DNA of 64,000 nucleotides from Skeletonema tropicum (lineage: Eukaryota; Bacillariophyta; Thalassiosirophyceae; Thalassiosirales; Thalassiosiraceae), in the NCBI GenBank assembly GCA_037178625.1, contig CM074142.1:434001-498000 (forward strand), given 5' to 3'. The first letter of the stretch is position 1, and each line of letters opens with the position of its first letter. A program made the translations under genes and the position numbers. Of the stretch, positions 51,784 through 63,080 are shown in pieces. Below the pieces are notes generated by a model, which saw only the letters and a list, made by a program, of their open reading frames with translations, was not told the DNA's origin and ran no database searches.

Positions 51784-53239
51784 GGGCCTTGCAAATCAGT
51801 ATTTACATACACTCCCTCTCTTGTGGGCAAAAAAAGCTTCACAAGGCAGAATTGCTAGACGACATCCTAAATTGCTGGACACGTCCTAAATCAAAAATTA
51901 CAAGAGCGTAGTCACTTTGCATCTGTTCCTATTTACATCGATTTCACATGCTGGGGCAACGAAGAAAATCACCTCTGTTACCAATGATACCGTCAGAAAG
52001 AGGGTAAGCATAATTAGAACCAAATATTACTGACGTCTGTAACTTGACAGCCAAATATTTCCAAGCCCAAGCCGACTAGGTTGAGCACACTGGCATTTTC
52101 ACTGTTGTGGAGAAAAGAAGGTGGGTGCGTTGTACATCATTCAATCAAGTCAAGTTGAAGTGGGGAACAGACAGAAGTAAGAAATATCCAATAACCTTAG
52201 TGAACTAAAGAAGAACGTGAAACCGAGAGTTGTCTCTCGGAGCTATGAACCGCAGAGCATCGCAGCAACCAGCGATAACTCTGAAAAACTATTGAGGGGG
52301 GAATTCGCCCAGCCCGAATTCCTATCTTGATATATCTAGATCAGTGAGGCCTTGATCTAGGCATTTGTAGAAGGGATTTTGCTGAATCTTGAGATTGGGT
52401 CCTTGACTTGTAGAGGAACCAAACTCGCTTCAATACCCAAGTGATTCACTTCGTAATTCCAGAGAGAACCTTGTATCCCAGATGTGCATTGAAGAGTGGA
52501 ATCCAACTCAAACAGCACTTCAATTTTGCACTCTGTTTAATCGTGGATAAGATACAAGGGCCCGCTTACTCGAACAAATTTCAGCCATACCTCAATCGAG
52601 GCTAGTATGGATGAACCACAGGTTTAACGACTAACCATCTTCAGACTGATTCAGAACACGCTCTCTGAGCTGCCCCCCTCATAATTCATCCCAGATGCAA
52701 ATGGTGCAACACATCTGGGGGAGTGAAACCGTACCTACGTATTGCTTTGATTGCTCATACCCCGACTATGCTCGGTCATAGTCTCAAGAGCGTAGGAAAC
52801 AGCAACACCCATCGCACTGCATTACAGTCTACAGTTTGATGTAGTTTTTTAGCCTCAGCATTCGAACCATCTATTGCCCGAACCTGAGCTAACGAAATTA
52901 ACTCCCATGAGTCTGACTGTTCATTTCTTGGTAATTGGCAGAGACTACAGGTACCTGTCCATTTCCGTCCTTCATCCAGCTTTCGCATCTCAACAACGAA
53001 TCAGCACACTCGGGTGACCATCTTGGTTGATGAAGTGCAAACACACACCGCTGGATAGAATCGCAGATCATGAACATTTAAATACCTTCTCTGATAGCTG
53101 TTACTCTCTTCCCCAGAGTAACTAATATATGTACATGATGTGGCATCACCGTAGAGATCGCTGAAGTACTTGCAATCTCTTGCTGGAAGTTCTACTCGTC
53201 CCCGATGACGGAGTACATGAAGGAAGACTGTAACCTCCA
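51784..53239. other. Non-coding region with many short hairpins
   Basis: No gene recognised. Between about 52210 and 52780 there are several short complementary stretches: CCGAGAGTTGTCTCTCGG, CTAGATCAGTGAGGCCTTGATCTAG and GACTATGCTCGGTCATAGTC. Several purine or C runs also occur. GTGAAACCG occurs at 52218 and 52725. The region may be an old retroelement leader, but no LTR pair is visible. Confidence 0.35.
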
Positions 53240-53848
53240 TTGGACCTTCCGCTTGATGTGCCATCATTTCCCGGCCTATTCAGAAATGGATACTTAAATC
53301 CAATTCAGGGCTGTGTTCCCGTGAGAATAAGCAAAATAGGAGAATTAAACATATGTCTCGAGATTGTGCCAATCCAATCGCCACAATCCAATCAACGAGA
53401 CAAATTGTTTGATGCGTCAAAATGTGACATTAGAAGGAATACCATAGTGGGGGAAGCCTTTCTGCAAAGTGTTCGTGGTGAGTCCATCTGTCGGACAAGT
53501 GCCCTACACTCATACGAACCATCTTATCGCATAGACGATGAAGTGCGGAAAAGACTCATGGTGTTTGACAAGTTTTGGTACTACTGTGAGGTGAGAAGTG
53601 TATCGTCTCACAGACCTAGTAGTAGTATCGATCGGTGCATCAATCCGCGAGGTGTTGAAATGCTAGATCCAACCTTGCCCCCCTCTACCAATCCCCAAAA
53701 CAAAGTCGAAGAGACGTCAACCAATCAAGTCCCTCCTACATTATTTAAAGATGGGAATGATTTTCCAAACATTAACATTTCCTCAGACGATCAGATTGGT
53801 CACTGCCTTCCTTGCATCTCCATACTACGACAACATAGCCGTTCATAG
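53240..53848 (+). CDS. Uncertain 202-codon ORF without an ATG start
   Basis: The frame opens at TTG and has its first ATG about half way (MVFDKFWYYCEV). Sequences such as PVRISKIGELNICLEIVPIQ look protein-like but match no family I know. Low confidence: it may be an internal exon, a fragment of a retroelement like those at 1591 and 9532, or chance. Confidence 0.2.
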   Translation: MDLPLDVPSFPGLFRNGYLNPIQGCVPVRISKIGELNICLEIVPIQSPQSNQRDKLFDASKCDIRRNTIVGEAFLQSVRGESICRTSALHSYEPSYRIDDEVRKRLMVFDKFWYYCEVRSVSSHRPSSSIDRCINPRGVEMLDPTLPPSTNPQNKVEETSTNQVPPTLFKDGNDFPNINISSDDQIGHCLPCISILRQHSRS

Positions 53849-55227
53849 TATTTCGATGCATCCCACGAAGAAGTATTCAAGCCGAAAAGCAAAACTCTTT
53901 CGTCCGACTACCTCCATCTACTTTGAATAAGTGAGAGTATGTCCGTGGCGTAGATGAGAAATGTCTACCCATCCACGACCCGAGTGCGAGAGTCATGTAC
54001 ATGTGCGCACATAACCCCCCCCCCCCCCCCCTGAACATTATCCAAAGCAGGATCCTTCTTTTCGAACGTCACTTGCTTTGATACTCTCACCATGATGAAG
54101 AAGTTATAGCACCACCAGAACTCCCCGTCGTTGATTTATCCCCCATGCATCATATAACGAAGGAGGCGCAGAAGGAGGGAAAGGGCTCTTGAGGGAACTC
54201 GGAGACTACACTCATCCATTCATGGCGATAGGAAGAACAACCTTCGCTTGGTCTTCCACTATTGCCCTCCACAATAGGAGAGTGCGATAGAGCTGTGCAT
54301 GACCAATGCGCCATCCCTAAACCCAAACTCAACACGGAGATTATGGCTCTCAATCGACGAATTAATAGTATTCCCCCGACGTGATAGATTTGTGAATGTT
54401 TATGAACGCATCACTCATCAGCGGACTGCACGGAAGTGATAAAATAGATATCAACCCGTGCACCCACCCCACCGTGTAACCAAAGCCAACTGCTGCATAA
54501 ATCTCTCAGGCATAGATGTCGCTATGATACTCTTGAAACTAGGGAAGAGTATTCCATCGTGTTGTGAAACGAACCAACCATTGGCATAGAACATGTTGTT
54601 GTGTCATTAATTAACAAATATCTGATGTCATCCAACCCCCGTCAAACCCACCCAAAGCGACGGCAATTGCTTCAAGGGACAGGTACAGATCGTAGAGGAA
54701 CAAAACTGGCCACTGCATGAAGAATTTGCAGGAAGAATATTGGCTTGCTGTTCATATCACCCGTTGAGAACAAAGCGATCAACAATCTGTATTATTTCAC
54801 CGTTTCCACCAACACACGCAACATCCATGATATCCCTGTTCATATCCCGTCTAAACCCCCCTCAAAGCTCCCGTCACCAAGACGGTTGCGTGTGGACACC
54901 GCGAGACACCGGAGGTCATGTCGAGAGACAAGGCGGTAGCAAATCTCTGGAACGTTATTATTTCCACGTCATCACGTTATTACGTCAAGCAGCCACGAAG
55001 GAAATAAAGACAAAAAGGAACCCAGTGACAACTTTATAAGTAAGAACGAATCTCTGCCACAAGCAATGCTGTTGATGATCAACTTCGACAGTAATTGCTC
55101 TGACAGTAGATTGGACCGATGAATTTGCTTACAAACAAAAGTTGTAAGCTTGCTGGATCATTTCTTCTTTCTTCACAGCCAAATCTTGTATGTACGTAGT
55201 GGATCTGTACGTGGTTTTCTCACAGTG
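53849..55227. other. Gene-free region with a poly-C tract
   Basis: It contains an uninterrupted C run of ~17 at about 54017-54033 and scattered short open frames that I cannot support as genes. No repeats shared with the rest of the window. Confidence 0.4.
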
Positions 55228-55231
55228 TTAA

Positions 55232-57855
55232 GGTTACGGGGTCGCTTGTTTTTAAGGGCTAGTACGCTCTAAAATAATGTGAGGGAGCCCTTACGGCTAC
55301 TTATTCTTTTTTGTAGTGGTATAGTATGCACATTTCACCTCACCACATCAACCTCAAAACCATGGCACAAAGTTAGCGCTCTCCACCCCATACGGCACGT
55401 GTGTACTACACCAAAATCACTGGGGTCGGTGAAATAACTACGACGGTAATTCATTCCCAATACCATTAGCAGCCATTATTCGCTGGAATTGTCTCACCGG
55501 AACCCTTCTATTTTTTAATTAATACACCCACTGCCGTCATTGCCTCCGACGGTATATTATGCACAACTCGACACAACAGCATCCTCCCCTACACATCGTT
55601 TCGGCACTCTCACTATACAAAAAATGCCACGGGCGCTTCACCTATCAATATACCATCGACCGACGCCGGAATTGTCTCACTGGCCACCGCATAATTTGAA
55701 AACATCACACGCTATATTTATGTAATATTGAAAATAATCATATATATCATACCATATGAGTGAGGATGGTGAGGAAAGGCCGATGCATGGAAGGCAATGG
55801 CTGAGTTGGCAGTCTATGTCACTGCAAGGGCAATAAGGACAAGACACATCGCCATTTATCGGAAATTCTTGGAAAGAATTGACTTCGACTGAGATTGAAA
55901 TCATGCTGAAACAGGCGAAGAGGTGTGAACAAGATCGCAAGAGACTGATTGGTGAAGATGCAAAGAATCAACGTATGAGAACATCAATGACGAGAGCAAC
56001 AGTAATGGGCAAGGAAGCTGCAAAGAAGACAAGCTATCGCAGAGGACAAGGACCCTGATAATATATAGTACTTTACGGTCCGTCGATCACCACAACTATT
56101 CCCCTCCGATCGATGTGTAGTGTGTACCTGTTTCTTGCATAGACAGCCATCTCAATGAAAAAAGCAACCGCCACCACCGCAGGCACCGTTCGAAAGCAAC
56201 CGCCACCACCGTAGGTAGGCACCGTTCAACAAAGCAACGACATGAATAGCAATATCAGGTGTACTTCCCATCTTCTTCTGGGAATTTTCTTACAGCATTC
56301 ACAAGGCAGTCAGGAAGCATCATTCGCTTGCCCTTCCCGCAAATTGAATAGATCTTTGTTGCATACCACCAATATATCATGCACCTTCTCTGGCTGTTTG
56401 TTATTATCCGTAACAATCCTCTCGAATAGTATCCAAGTTCAAACTATCAACTGGCTGCGATTTACAGATGCAGACAGCCATTTGAATGCCATTGATGGAA
56501 CATAGGCGGGTTGGAAACTCACAATTTGCATTGGAGACATCTTTCTGCAGGTTGCCACTTGCAGTATCATTATCATTCGCGGATGGAGTATCCTTAGCCT
56601 TAGACTCATCGGATGAGTTTGACAGGTCGCACGATAGTTGCTCTTGCTTCACATTCGCGCTGGACCTATAGCGTAGCCAATCTTTCGAAACTCGACAATG
56701 AATAAAGCTGACATTGGTTTCCTGTTGCCAATTCGGTGTGTCAGCTCAGTGAACACTGGTAACTTGATTATGTCTCCTCTTTCCAGCTTAGCTTGCTTCG
56801 TGTGTGAGGTGAGTAACAACTAACAACACGTCCGACAATAATGTTGCCGTCGCCGTCGCACAACGTGAGATGAGTAAATTGTACTTGAGTGACGGTAGAT
56901 GATCCACCTTTCCCTCCTTTCATTTCAACAGTTCCTCGATACTTGGTCTCACTTTCTTCAACCTGTAACATCGGTTCTTCGGTGATGGATGATGTATCCT
57001 CCCTCCGTGCAACCTTTGCAATGTATCCCATCGTATGCGCAATTCCATTCCCCTCAATCGCCGGTTGGCTCTCATAATCAGGGTAGCTATCCCGCATAAC
57101 AAGGGGAAGTCTTCCTTGTGCATCTGCACATGGGAACAAAATTCACGAATATATTGGAATTTTCCTCCAGCCATTCCTCTTTGTTGGCCTTGATATGATT
57201 GAGCAAGTTTTTATTGTTCTGAATATATGTCTACATATCCTCGGCATTCAATCTATCCGCTTTCCTCTCTTGAAATGAATCCCCTCCCTTACTCCTCTAT
57301 GGCTGCCTTTCCTCACCATCCTCACTCATATGGTATGATATATATGATTATTTTCAATATTACATAAATATAGCGTGTGATGTTTTCAAATTATGCGGTG
57401 GCCAGTGAGACAATTCCGGCGTCGGTCGATGGTATATTGATAGGTGAAGCGCCCGTGGCATTTTTTGTATAGTGAGAGTGCCGAAACGATGTGTAGGGGA
57501 GGATGCTGTTGTGTCGAGTTGTGCATAATATACCGTCGGAGGCAATGACGGCAGTGGGTGTATTAATTAAAAAATAGAAGGGTTCCGGTGAGACAATTCC
57601 AGCGAATAATGGCTGCTAATGGTATTGGGAATGAATTACCGTCGTAGTTATTTCACCGACCCCAGTGATTTTGGTGTAGTACACACGTGCCGTATGGGGT
57701 GGAGAGCGCTAACTTTGTGCCATGGTTTTGATGGTTGATGGTGGTGAGGTGAAATGTGCATACTATACCACTACAAAAAAGAATAAGTATCCATAAGGGC
57801 TCCCTCAGATTATTTTAGAGCGTACTAGCCCTTAAAAACAAGCGACCCCGTAACC
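55232..57855. mobile_element. Long-TIR element L1 (~550-bp terminal inverted repeats, TTAA flanks)
   Basis: The left arm (55232-~55780) and right arm (~57305-57855) are reverse complements with few differences, beginning GGTTACGGGGTCGCTTGTTT. TTAA flanks both ends (55228-55231 and 57856-57859), outside that AGTG on both sides, so the duplication is TTAA (piggyBac/Kolobok type) or AGTG. The ~1.5-kb centre holds only short broken ORFs, e.g. on minus around 56768-57139. Arms contain mirrored 61-codon frames that are not genes. Confidence 0.8.
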
Positions 57856-57906
57856 TTAAAGTGACACATGATAGCTGACAGACCCGCCAAATTTCCAGCT
57901 GCTTTT

Positions 57907-60600
57907 CCTCTCTTTAGCTTGGTTTCATTCTCTCTGCTCTCCTCCCCACCAGAGGTCGCGGCACAGCTTATTTTTGTACTAATTCATACGTAGCACGTAT
58001 TAGTAACGTACGTTTGTAAATGCCTAGTGGTAAAGTATGACATCCACCACATCCACCATCAAACATCAAACCATGGCACAAAGTTAGCACAAATCCCTCC
58101 TACGGCACATGTCAACTACGCCAAACCTGCCAAGGGCGGTGGAGGAAATACAGCGGTATTTCGTTGTCAACCCCATCAATCGTCATTATCCGTCGGAATT
58201 CCGCCACTAAGTGCTTTTGAATTTCCAAAACTAATAGATCCACCAAATGTCGTCCCATCGACGCTACGGCAACATTCGGCACGACAGTATCCACTCCTAC
58301 ACATCGTTGATACGGCTCTCGCTGAATTACAATCGTCGCAGACGCTTCACCTATCAATATACCGTCGACGGCCGCCGGAACTCCGCCACAAACCGCCGCT
58401 TAATTTGATATCAACACGTGCTGTTATTGCGATAATTCATAAAAAAAATGGTCAAATCCCGTAACTATGGTCGTGAAACCGAGCATTTATTACTCTATCA
58501 CTGCAGATCACTGCCTACCACACGACAATGTAAACTTGTGGGTGGCACCAGATTGAATACGTGGCCGTCTTGTACTTGTACATGTGGGATGTACCCCTCG
58601 CTGATAGTTGACAGGATTATCAATGTGCTGAGGACAAGCAATAGAGGAGACAAGTTCCTTTGGAAGAATGTTTTTGACAAGATAACGTATTGTATCCCAA
58701 ACAAACATGCAATATGAACTTAAGAACCAAATGAACAACGGTTTAAGGCACTGTTGGCAGAAGATTGGGGACAGTGCGCTGAACTTAATCCGGAGTGAAA
58801 TTTGTGACTTGTGCAGATGTAGCAAAACATCTGAAGATAGTCAAAGAGGCACTGGACGAGCTTGCCACAGAGATGGAAGATACAACACAGCAACCAGGCA
58901 CCGAAGCTCGAGAAGATGGAATACAACATCCAGACGATAGAAGCTGATACTCTCGAAGATGACAAGTTGGTCTTGTACATCAAGCAAAGAAGAGGAAGGT
59001 GGCAGTAAACAAAACAGCAAACGCAAGATTGAAAAGAATCATAGAGAACCTCTTGTTGCTTTGACTGGGAGCGCACCACATTGCAAAGGTGATCTCTGGT
59101 CAGAGAATGATGGAGAGGAGCGATCAACTTTGTCGGTGGTGTGTGTATAGGACGTCTGAGATTTGATGTTTGGTGTCCTGTCCAAGTGAATGAGGTTGAA
59201 ATAGTTCGAAAGGAGAAAGCAACAATGAAGAGCGACATAGATAGTGAAAGGATTAATGGAGAGTGAGGGTGCAAAGAATTCACGCTCAAGGTCAGCCTTG
59301 TCGAGAGCAACGTAACGGACAAAGAGTCAGCAAAGAAGACTCGCCACAAGAGTGCAAAAGTCCTACTATCTGAATCAGTCATGGTATCGAAACAGAGCAA
59401 AAAGACAGTCCTGTGTAATCGCGGTATCTGTAAGCAATCTGGACACACAATAGCCACTTGCTCCATGCCCAGGATAAAAGAAAAGGAAAGTAGATGAGTC
59501 ATTCGATTGGGACTTGGGACAACAAAACCACAGATGCAGCGGTATCAAAGAAAGCCAAAGTCATCAAATTATTTGACTGGTTAGTTGATCAAGTACCATA
59601 ACATCATAGAAAATAATCCTCGTTTTGCAAACTCATTCTGCGTTAAAAAGGAAGCCTTCGTAAATGCCTCTCTCTCCTCTCTCACATCTTGTAAGATTCG
59701 CTCCTTTGCAGGTGATGTCGTGTCCTTGCGACGTGCAACAGAATCAATGTATCCGATGGTATTTACACAACTCCTCTATCATCGCTGGTGTCATTTTTGG
59801 TTTTGTATAGGTGAATCATTCACAGTGAAAGTGATGGATGCTATCAAACTCATATCCCTTACGTTTTCCTGACTTGCCCATAAAACTGTTCAACAAATGT
59901 TTGATTTGCTCATGATGCTCCATTAGCGTCAATTTTATGCAACTTATTTTCTTCAATAGTCTCATTCTCTGTCTCCCTTTTATTCTAAGGCACTAATACA
60001 TCGTGGGTGTTGTTGTTGTTGATGATATGATATTGTCCTCCCTAGTCACGGTTCTGGATCCAGCAATATAACAGCACGTGTTGATATCAAATTAAGCGGC
60101 GGTTTGTGGCGGAGTTCCGGCGGCCGTCGACGGTATATTGATAGGTGAAGCGTCTGCGACGATTGAAATTCAGCGAGAGCCGTATCAACGATGTGTAGGA
60201 GTGGATACTGTCGTGCCGAATGTTGCCGTAGCGTCGATGGGACGACATTTGGTGGATCTATTAGTTTTGGAAATTCAAAAGCACTTAGTGGCGGAATTCC
60301 GACGGATAATGACGATTGATGGGGTTGACAACGAAATACCGCTGTATTTCCTCCACCGCCCTTGGCAGGTTTGGCGTAGTTGACATGTGCCGTAGGAGGG
60401 ATTTGTGCTAACTTTGTGCCATGGTTTGATGTTTGATGGTGGATGTGGTGGATGTCATACTTTACCACTAGGCATTTACGAACGTACGTTACTAATACGT
60501 GCTACGTATGAATTAGTACAAAAATAAGCTGTGCCGCGACCTCTGGTGGGGAGGAGAGCTGAGAGAATGAAACCAAGGTGAAGAGAGGAGTGCTACGTAT
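57907..60600. mobile_element. Long-TIR element L2, related to L1
   Basis: The left arm (~57907-58437) and right arm (~60068-60597) are reverse complements, containing AGGTCGCGGCACAGCTTATT and CTTCACCTATCAATATACCG; the latter also occurs in the L1 arms, so the two families are related. After the right arm a ~45-bp stretch is repeated and ends GCGACCTTAA, recalling the L1 terminus. The centre has decayed coding pieces on plus: DVAKHLKIVKEALDELATEM near 58830 and a Cys/His cluster CNRGICKQSGHTIATC near 59410 that looks like a transposase zinc knuckle. Confidence 0.75.
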
Positions 60601-61107
60601 GAATTAGTACAAAAATAAGCTGTGCCGCGACCTTAACTTGAATGCAGTACGGGTTGCTTTTCTTTGTGTAGTGCCCATCCTCTTCTTCTGCTTCTGATAG
60701 AGTTGACGAAACACAACCAACGTGATTCACGAGAACTTCCACACTTGCGTGATTCATAATATTACATTTGAGAGTAACTTCGGCCCACTTGGCATTACTA
60801 AATAAATGTGATAATTGCCCTCTTCGACTTATCCCTCTTCGACCTTTTTGTCCTCTCCTTTCTCAGCAACTCAATTTACTATGGATGAAGGGCGGGTATC
60901 AGTCACCAGAAGACTTTGTGAACTCGAATCCGCAAAATATTGGTGGAATACCTTCAGTTAATGAAGGATAATCAAAGAAAACGTAAACGCATCTCTCGCA
61001 AGTCTATCCTTTGATGTAACTATTATGAAAGAAGCTCTATCATCCTTTTTGGGGCTGCCGACCCGATGCAACAGTGTGTGATCTCCTCATTTTTGTTAAG
61101 GATTGTC
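60601..61107. other. Gene-free spacer after element L2
   Basis: No gene recognised. A motif at 60776 (CTTCGGCCCACTTGGCATTA…CCCTCTTCGAC) recurs in diverged form at 61896 (CTTTCCGCCCGCTTGGCGTC…CCCTCTTCGAT), suggesting an old duplication of this spacer. Confidence 0.4.
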
Positions 61108-61186
61108 GCCTACTGCCTCTCGCCTTTGCGGAAGCGCCCACCACTAAGCGCCTACTGCCTCTCGCCTTTGCGGAAGCGCCCACCAC
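61108..61186. repeat. Tandem duplication, 2 x ~38 bp at 42-bp period
   Basis: GCCTACTGCCTCTCGCCTTT…CACCAC occurs twice with four bases between the copies. It overlaps the 3' end of the ORF at 61152. Confidence 0.8.
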
Positions 61187-61487
61187 CCACCTCACATTGT
61201 ATGTGGATCAAATAAACTCCCATCTGATGAGAAACAGAGGTTGATGATGTCACCACATCAAATTCATTCTCTGTTGTCTGAATATCGCATGACGAACAAG
61301 TATTTCCAGCTCGGCACTCTACAAAGTACCCTGGTACGTTAAAGTATTCTACGGTAGAACGAGAATGAAAAAAGGCTGGAGTGAGTTCAGAATAATGACT
61401 AGATGTAGATCTGTCAATAACAGCCGCACTGGCAACTGGCCTAACAAAGCTGCAGACAATTAACACAGTATGCGCTACATATGACAT
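61152..61487 (-). CDS. Possible small secreted protein, 111 residues
   Basis: From ATG 61487 the frame opens with a signal-peptide-like MSYVAHTVLIVCSFVRPVAS, then a Ser/Thr-rich stretch with a CRAGNTCSSC cluster. It ends inside the tandem duplication (GGGRFRKGERQ). No family recognised. The duplication may have created the stop and truncated a longer protein. Confidence 0.25.
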   Translation of the reverse strand: MSYVAHTVLIVCSFVRPVASAAVIDRSTSSHYSELTPAFFHSRSTVEYFNVPGYFVECRAGNTCSSCDIQTTENEFDVVTSSTSVSHQMGVYLIHIQCEVGGGRFRKGERQ

Positions 61488-63080
61488 TAATTATATACTC
61501 ACATTGCTCATTAAGGGTGACGGTGACCAATTTATCTTCGTTGTATTGCTGACAATCCGTCAAGGTGAAGACCCCTATTGTCTATTCTCCTTCAGTTTCA
61601 GAGGAAGTTGAAGTTTTTTACATATGAAAGAGAGTCGATGTACAACCTTGGGTAGCAGCAAAGTCAAAAGATTGAAGACCCGGCTTTGAGCTTGAGCAAC
61701 TTTGCTCAATCAAGCTCGCGCAAGTTGACGCAGTGCTGGACTGCAACCGATAAATATAATCAGATATTGGGATTGAATTAATTCCCTAGAAAAGTGTTTA
61801 GACTTGAGCGAAAATAAGTTATCTGCAACTGGCGCCCGAGTCATATTATGAATTATAAAGAAGTAGAAGACCTTAATGCACCTTTTTGTGAGTACTTTCC
61901 GCCCGCTTGGCGTCACTAGACGAATGTTCTGAATACCCTCTTCGATGGAGAAGCAGCTGCAGCCAAAAGACTTTTCGATCGAGCTCGAAGCATGTCTTAA
62001 GTTATGTAAAAATCATCTAAAAGTAATTGTACTGGGAAAGGATACGAAATACAAAAGCGAAATTTGTCTCGTCTTCAAGAGAATAACACTAGTAATGATG
62101 GTCCGTCAGTGGCTCCCAAACTGCTATCAATCACTGAAAAAGCACTTGTTTCGTGTAGAGATCGCGAGATCGAAGAACTTCGTGAGCGACAACAAAATTT
62201 GTGTAACATGGGCAAACCTCATCTCGTCAGTATTAATTTTGCCCAAAGAGGGCTAATCAGACGTATTATGAAACACATCTGGATGCCCGTCAAGAAGCGA
62301 CTTTATCTAGGCTGCGTGATAACGAACATGTGATGCATCAGACGTGCTTAATGATTTATATTCGAAAAACGCACCCGCTAACCCTTTCGTACCCTGGACG
62401 CAAAATGAGCTGTCTCACACTTTTTGATTTCCCTCCAGCATTGAAAAGTATTCTTGAATTAGGACATACACGTTTTGATTTGTTGTTGTACCCTGAGCTT
62501 TGAAATGTATGTGGAAAGTATGTGGGAAACTCGCACATACTTTTTTGATTTCCCTCCAGCATTGAAAAGTATGTTGGAATTAGGACATACTTTTTGGTTT
62601 ATTGTTGTACCCTGAATGCCCCACCATTCATCACACCACAAGATCCTTGCGTCCTCACCATTCCAGTTGGAACCGGCCGAGCAGAGATATTGGAGAAGAG
62701 AAGCTTTTCTTTCTGTAGCGCTCATGTCTTCTTCTCTTCAGCTGAAGTAGACCAACCACATGAATATCTAATGATTCACGTGAACTTCCAAACTTGTGAT
62801 AAGTTCATATTAGATTGAATTGCTGAGTGTTGACATCAAGTTTATCTATTCTACTTTCAAGTGGCCCCAAATATCATCTGATTGTCCCACCGATGGCCAT
62901 GTGGGACAACTGTTCTGTTTTCTATGTACCAAACGATAGCCTCATTTCTTCCGGGAAGGTGGCATCCGTCTCCGCTCCATTGGATGAGGCAGTTTGTCGC
63001 CTTTCTCTCATACAACAAGCTGTAGCCCGGAACATGGTCCATACCATCCTCTTGCTCTAGACATCCTTGGTTTGTGACTG
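61488..63080. other. Gene-poor region with a ~121-bp imperfect duplication
   Basis: Two related stretches at about 62421-62494 and 62541-62617 share GATTTCCCTCCAGCATTGAA and TTGTTGTACCCTGA. Short ORFs near 61945-62333 overlap in two frames without similarity to known proteins; I do not call them genes. Confidence 0.45.

Noticed and set aside
55540..57545. Two identical 61-codon ORFs on opposite strands at 55540 and 57360
   Set aside because: They lie in the two inverted arms of element L1 and mirror each other by construction. The pair in L2 (58027 and 60046) is the same case.
61945..62333. Two overlapping plus-strand ORFs (103 and 89 codons)
   Set aside because: They overlap in different frames with no recognisable domain. 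The surrounding region shows only decayed duplications.
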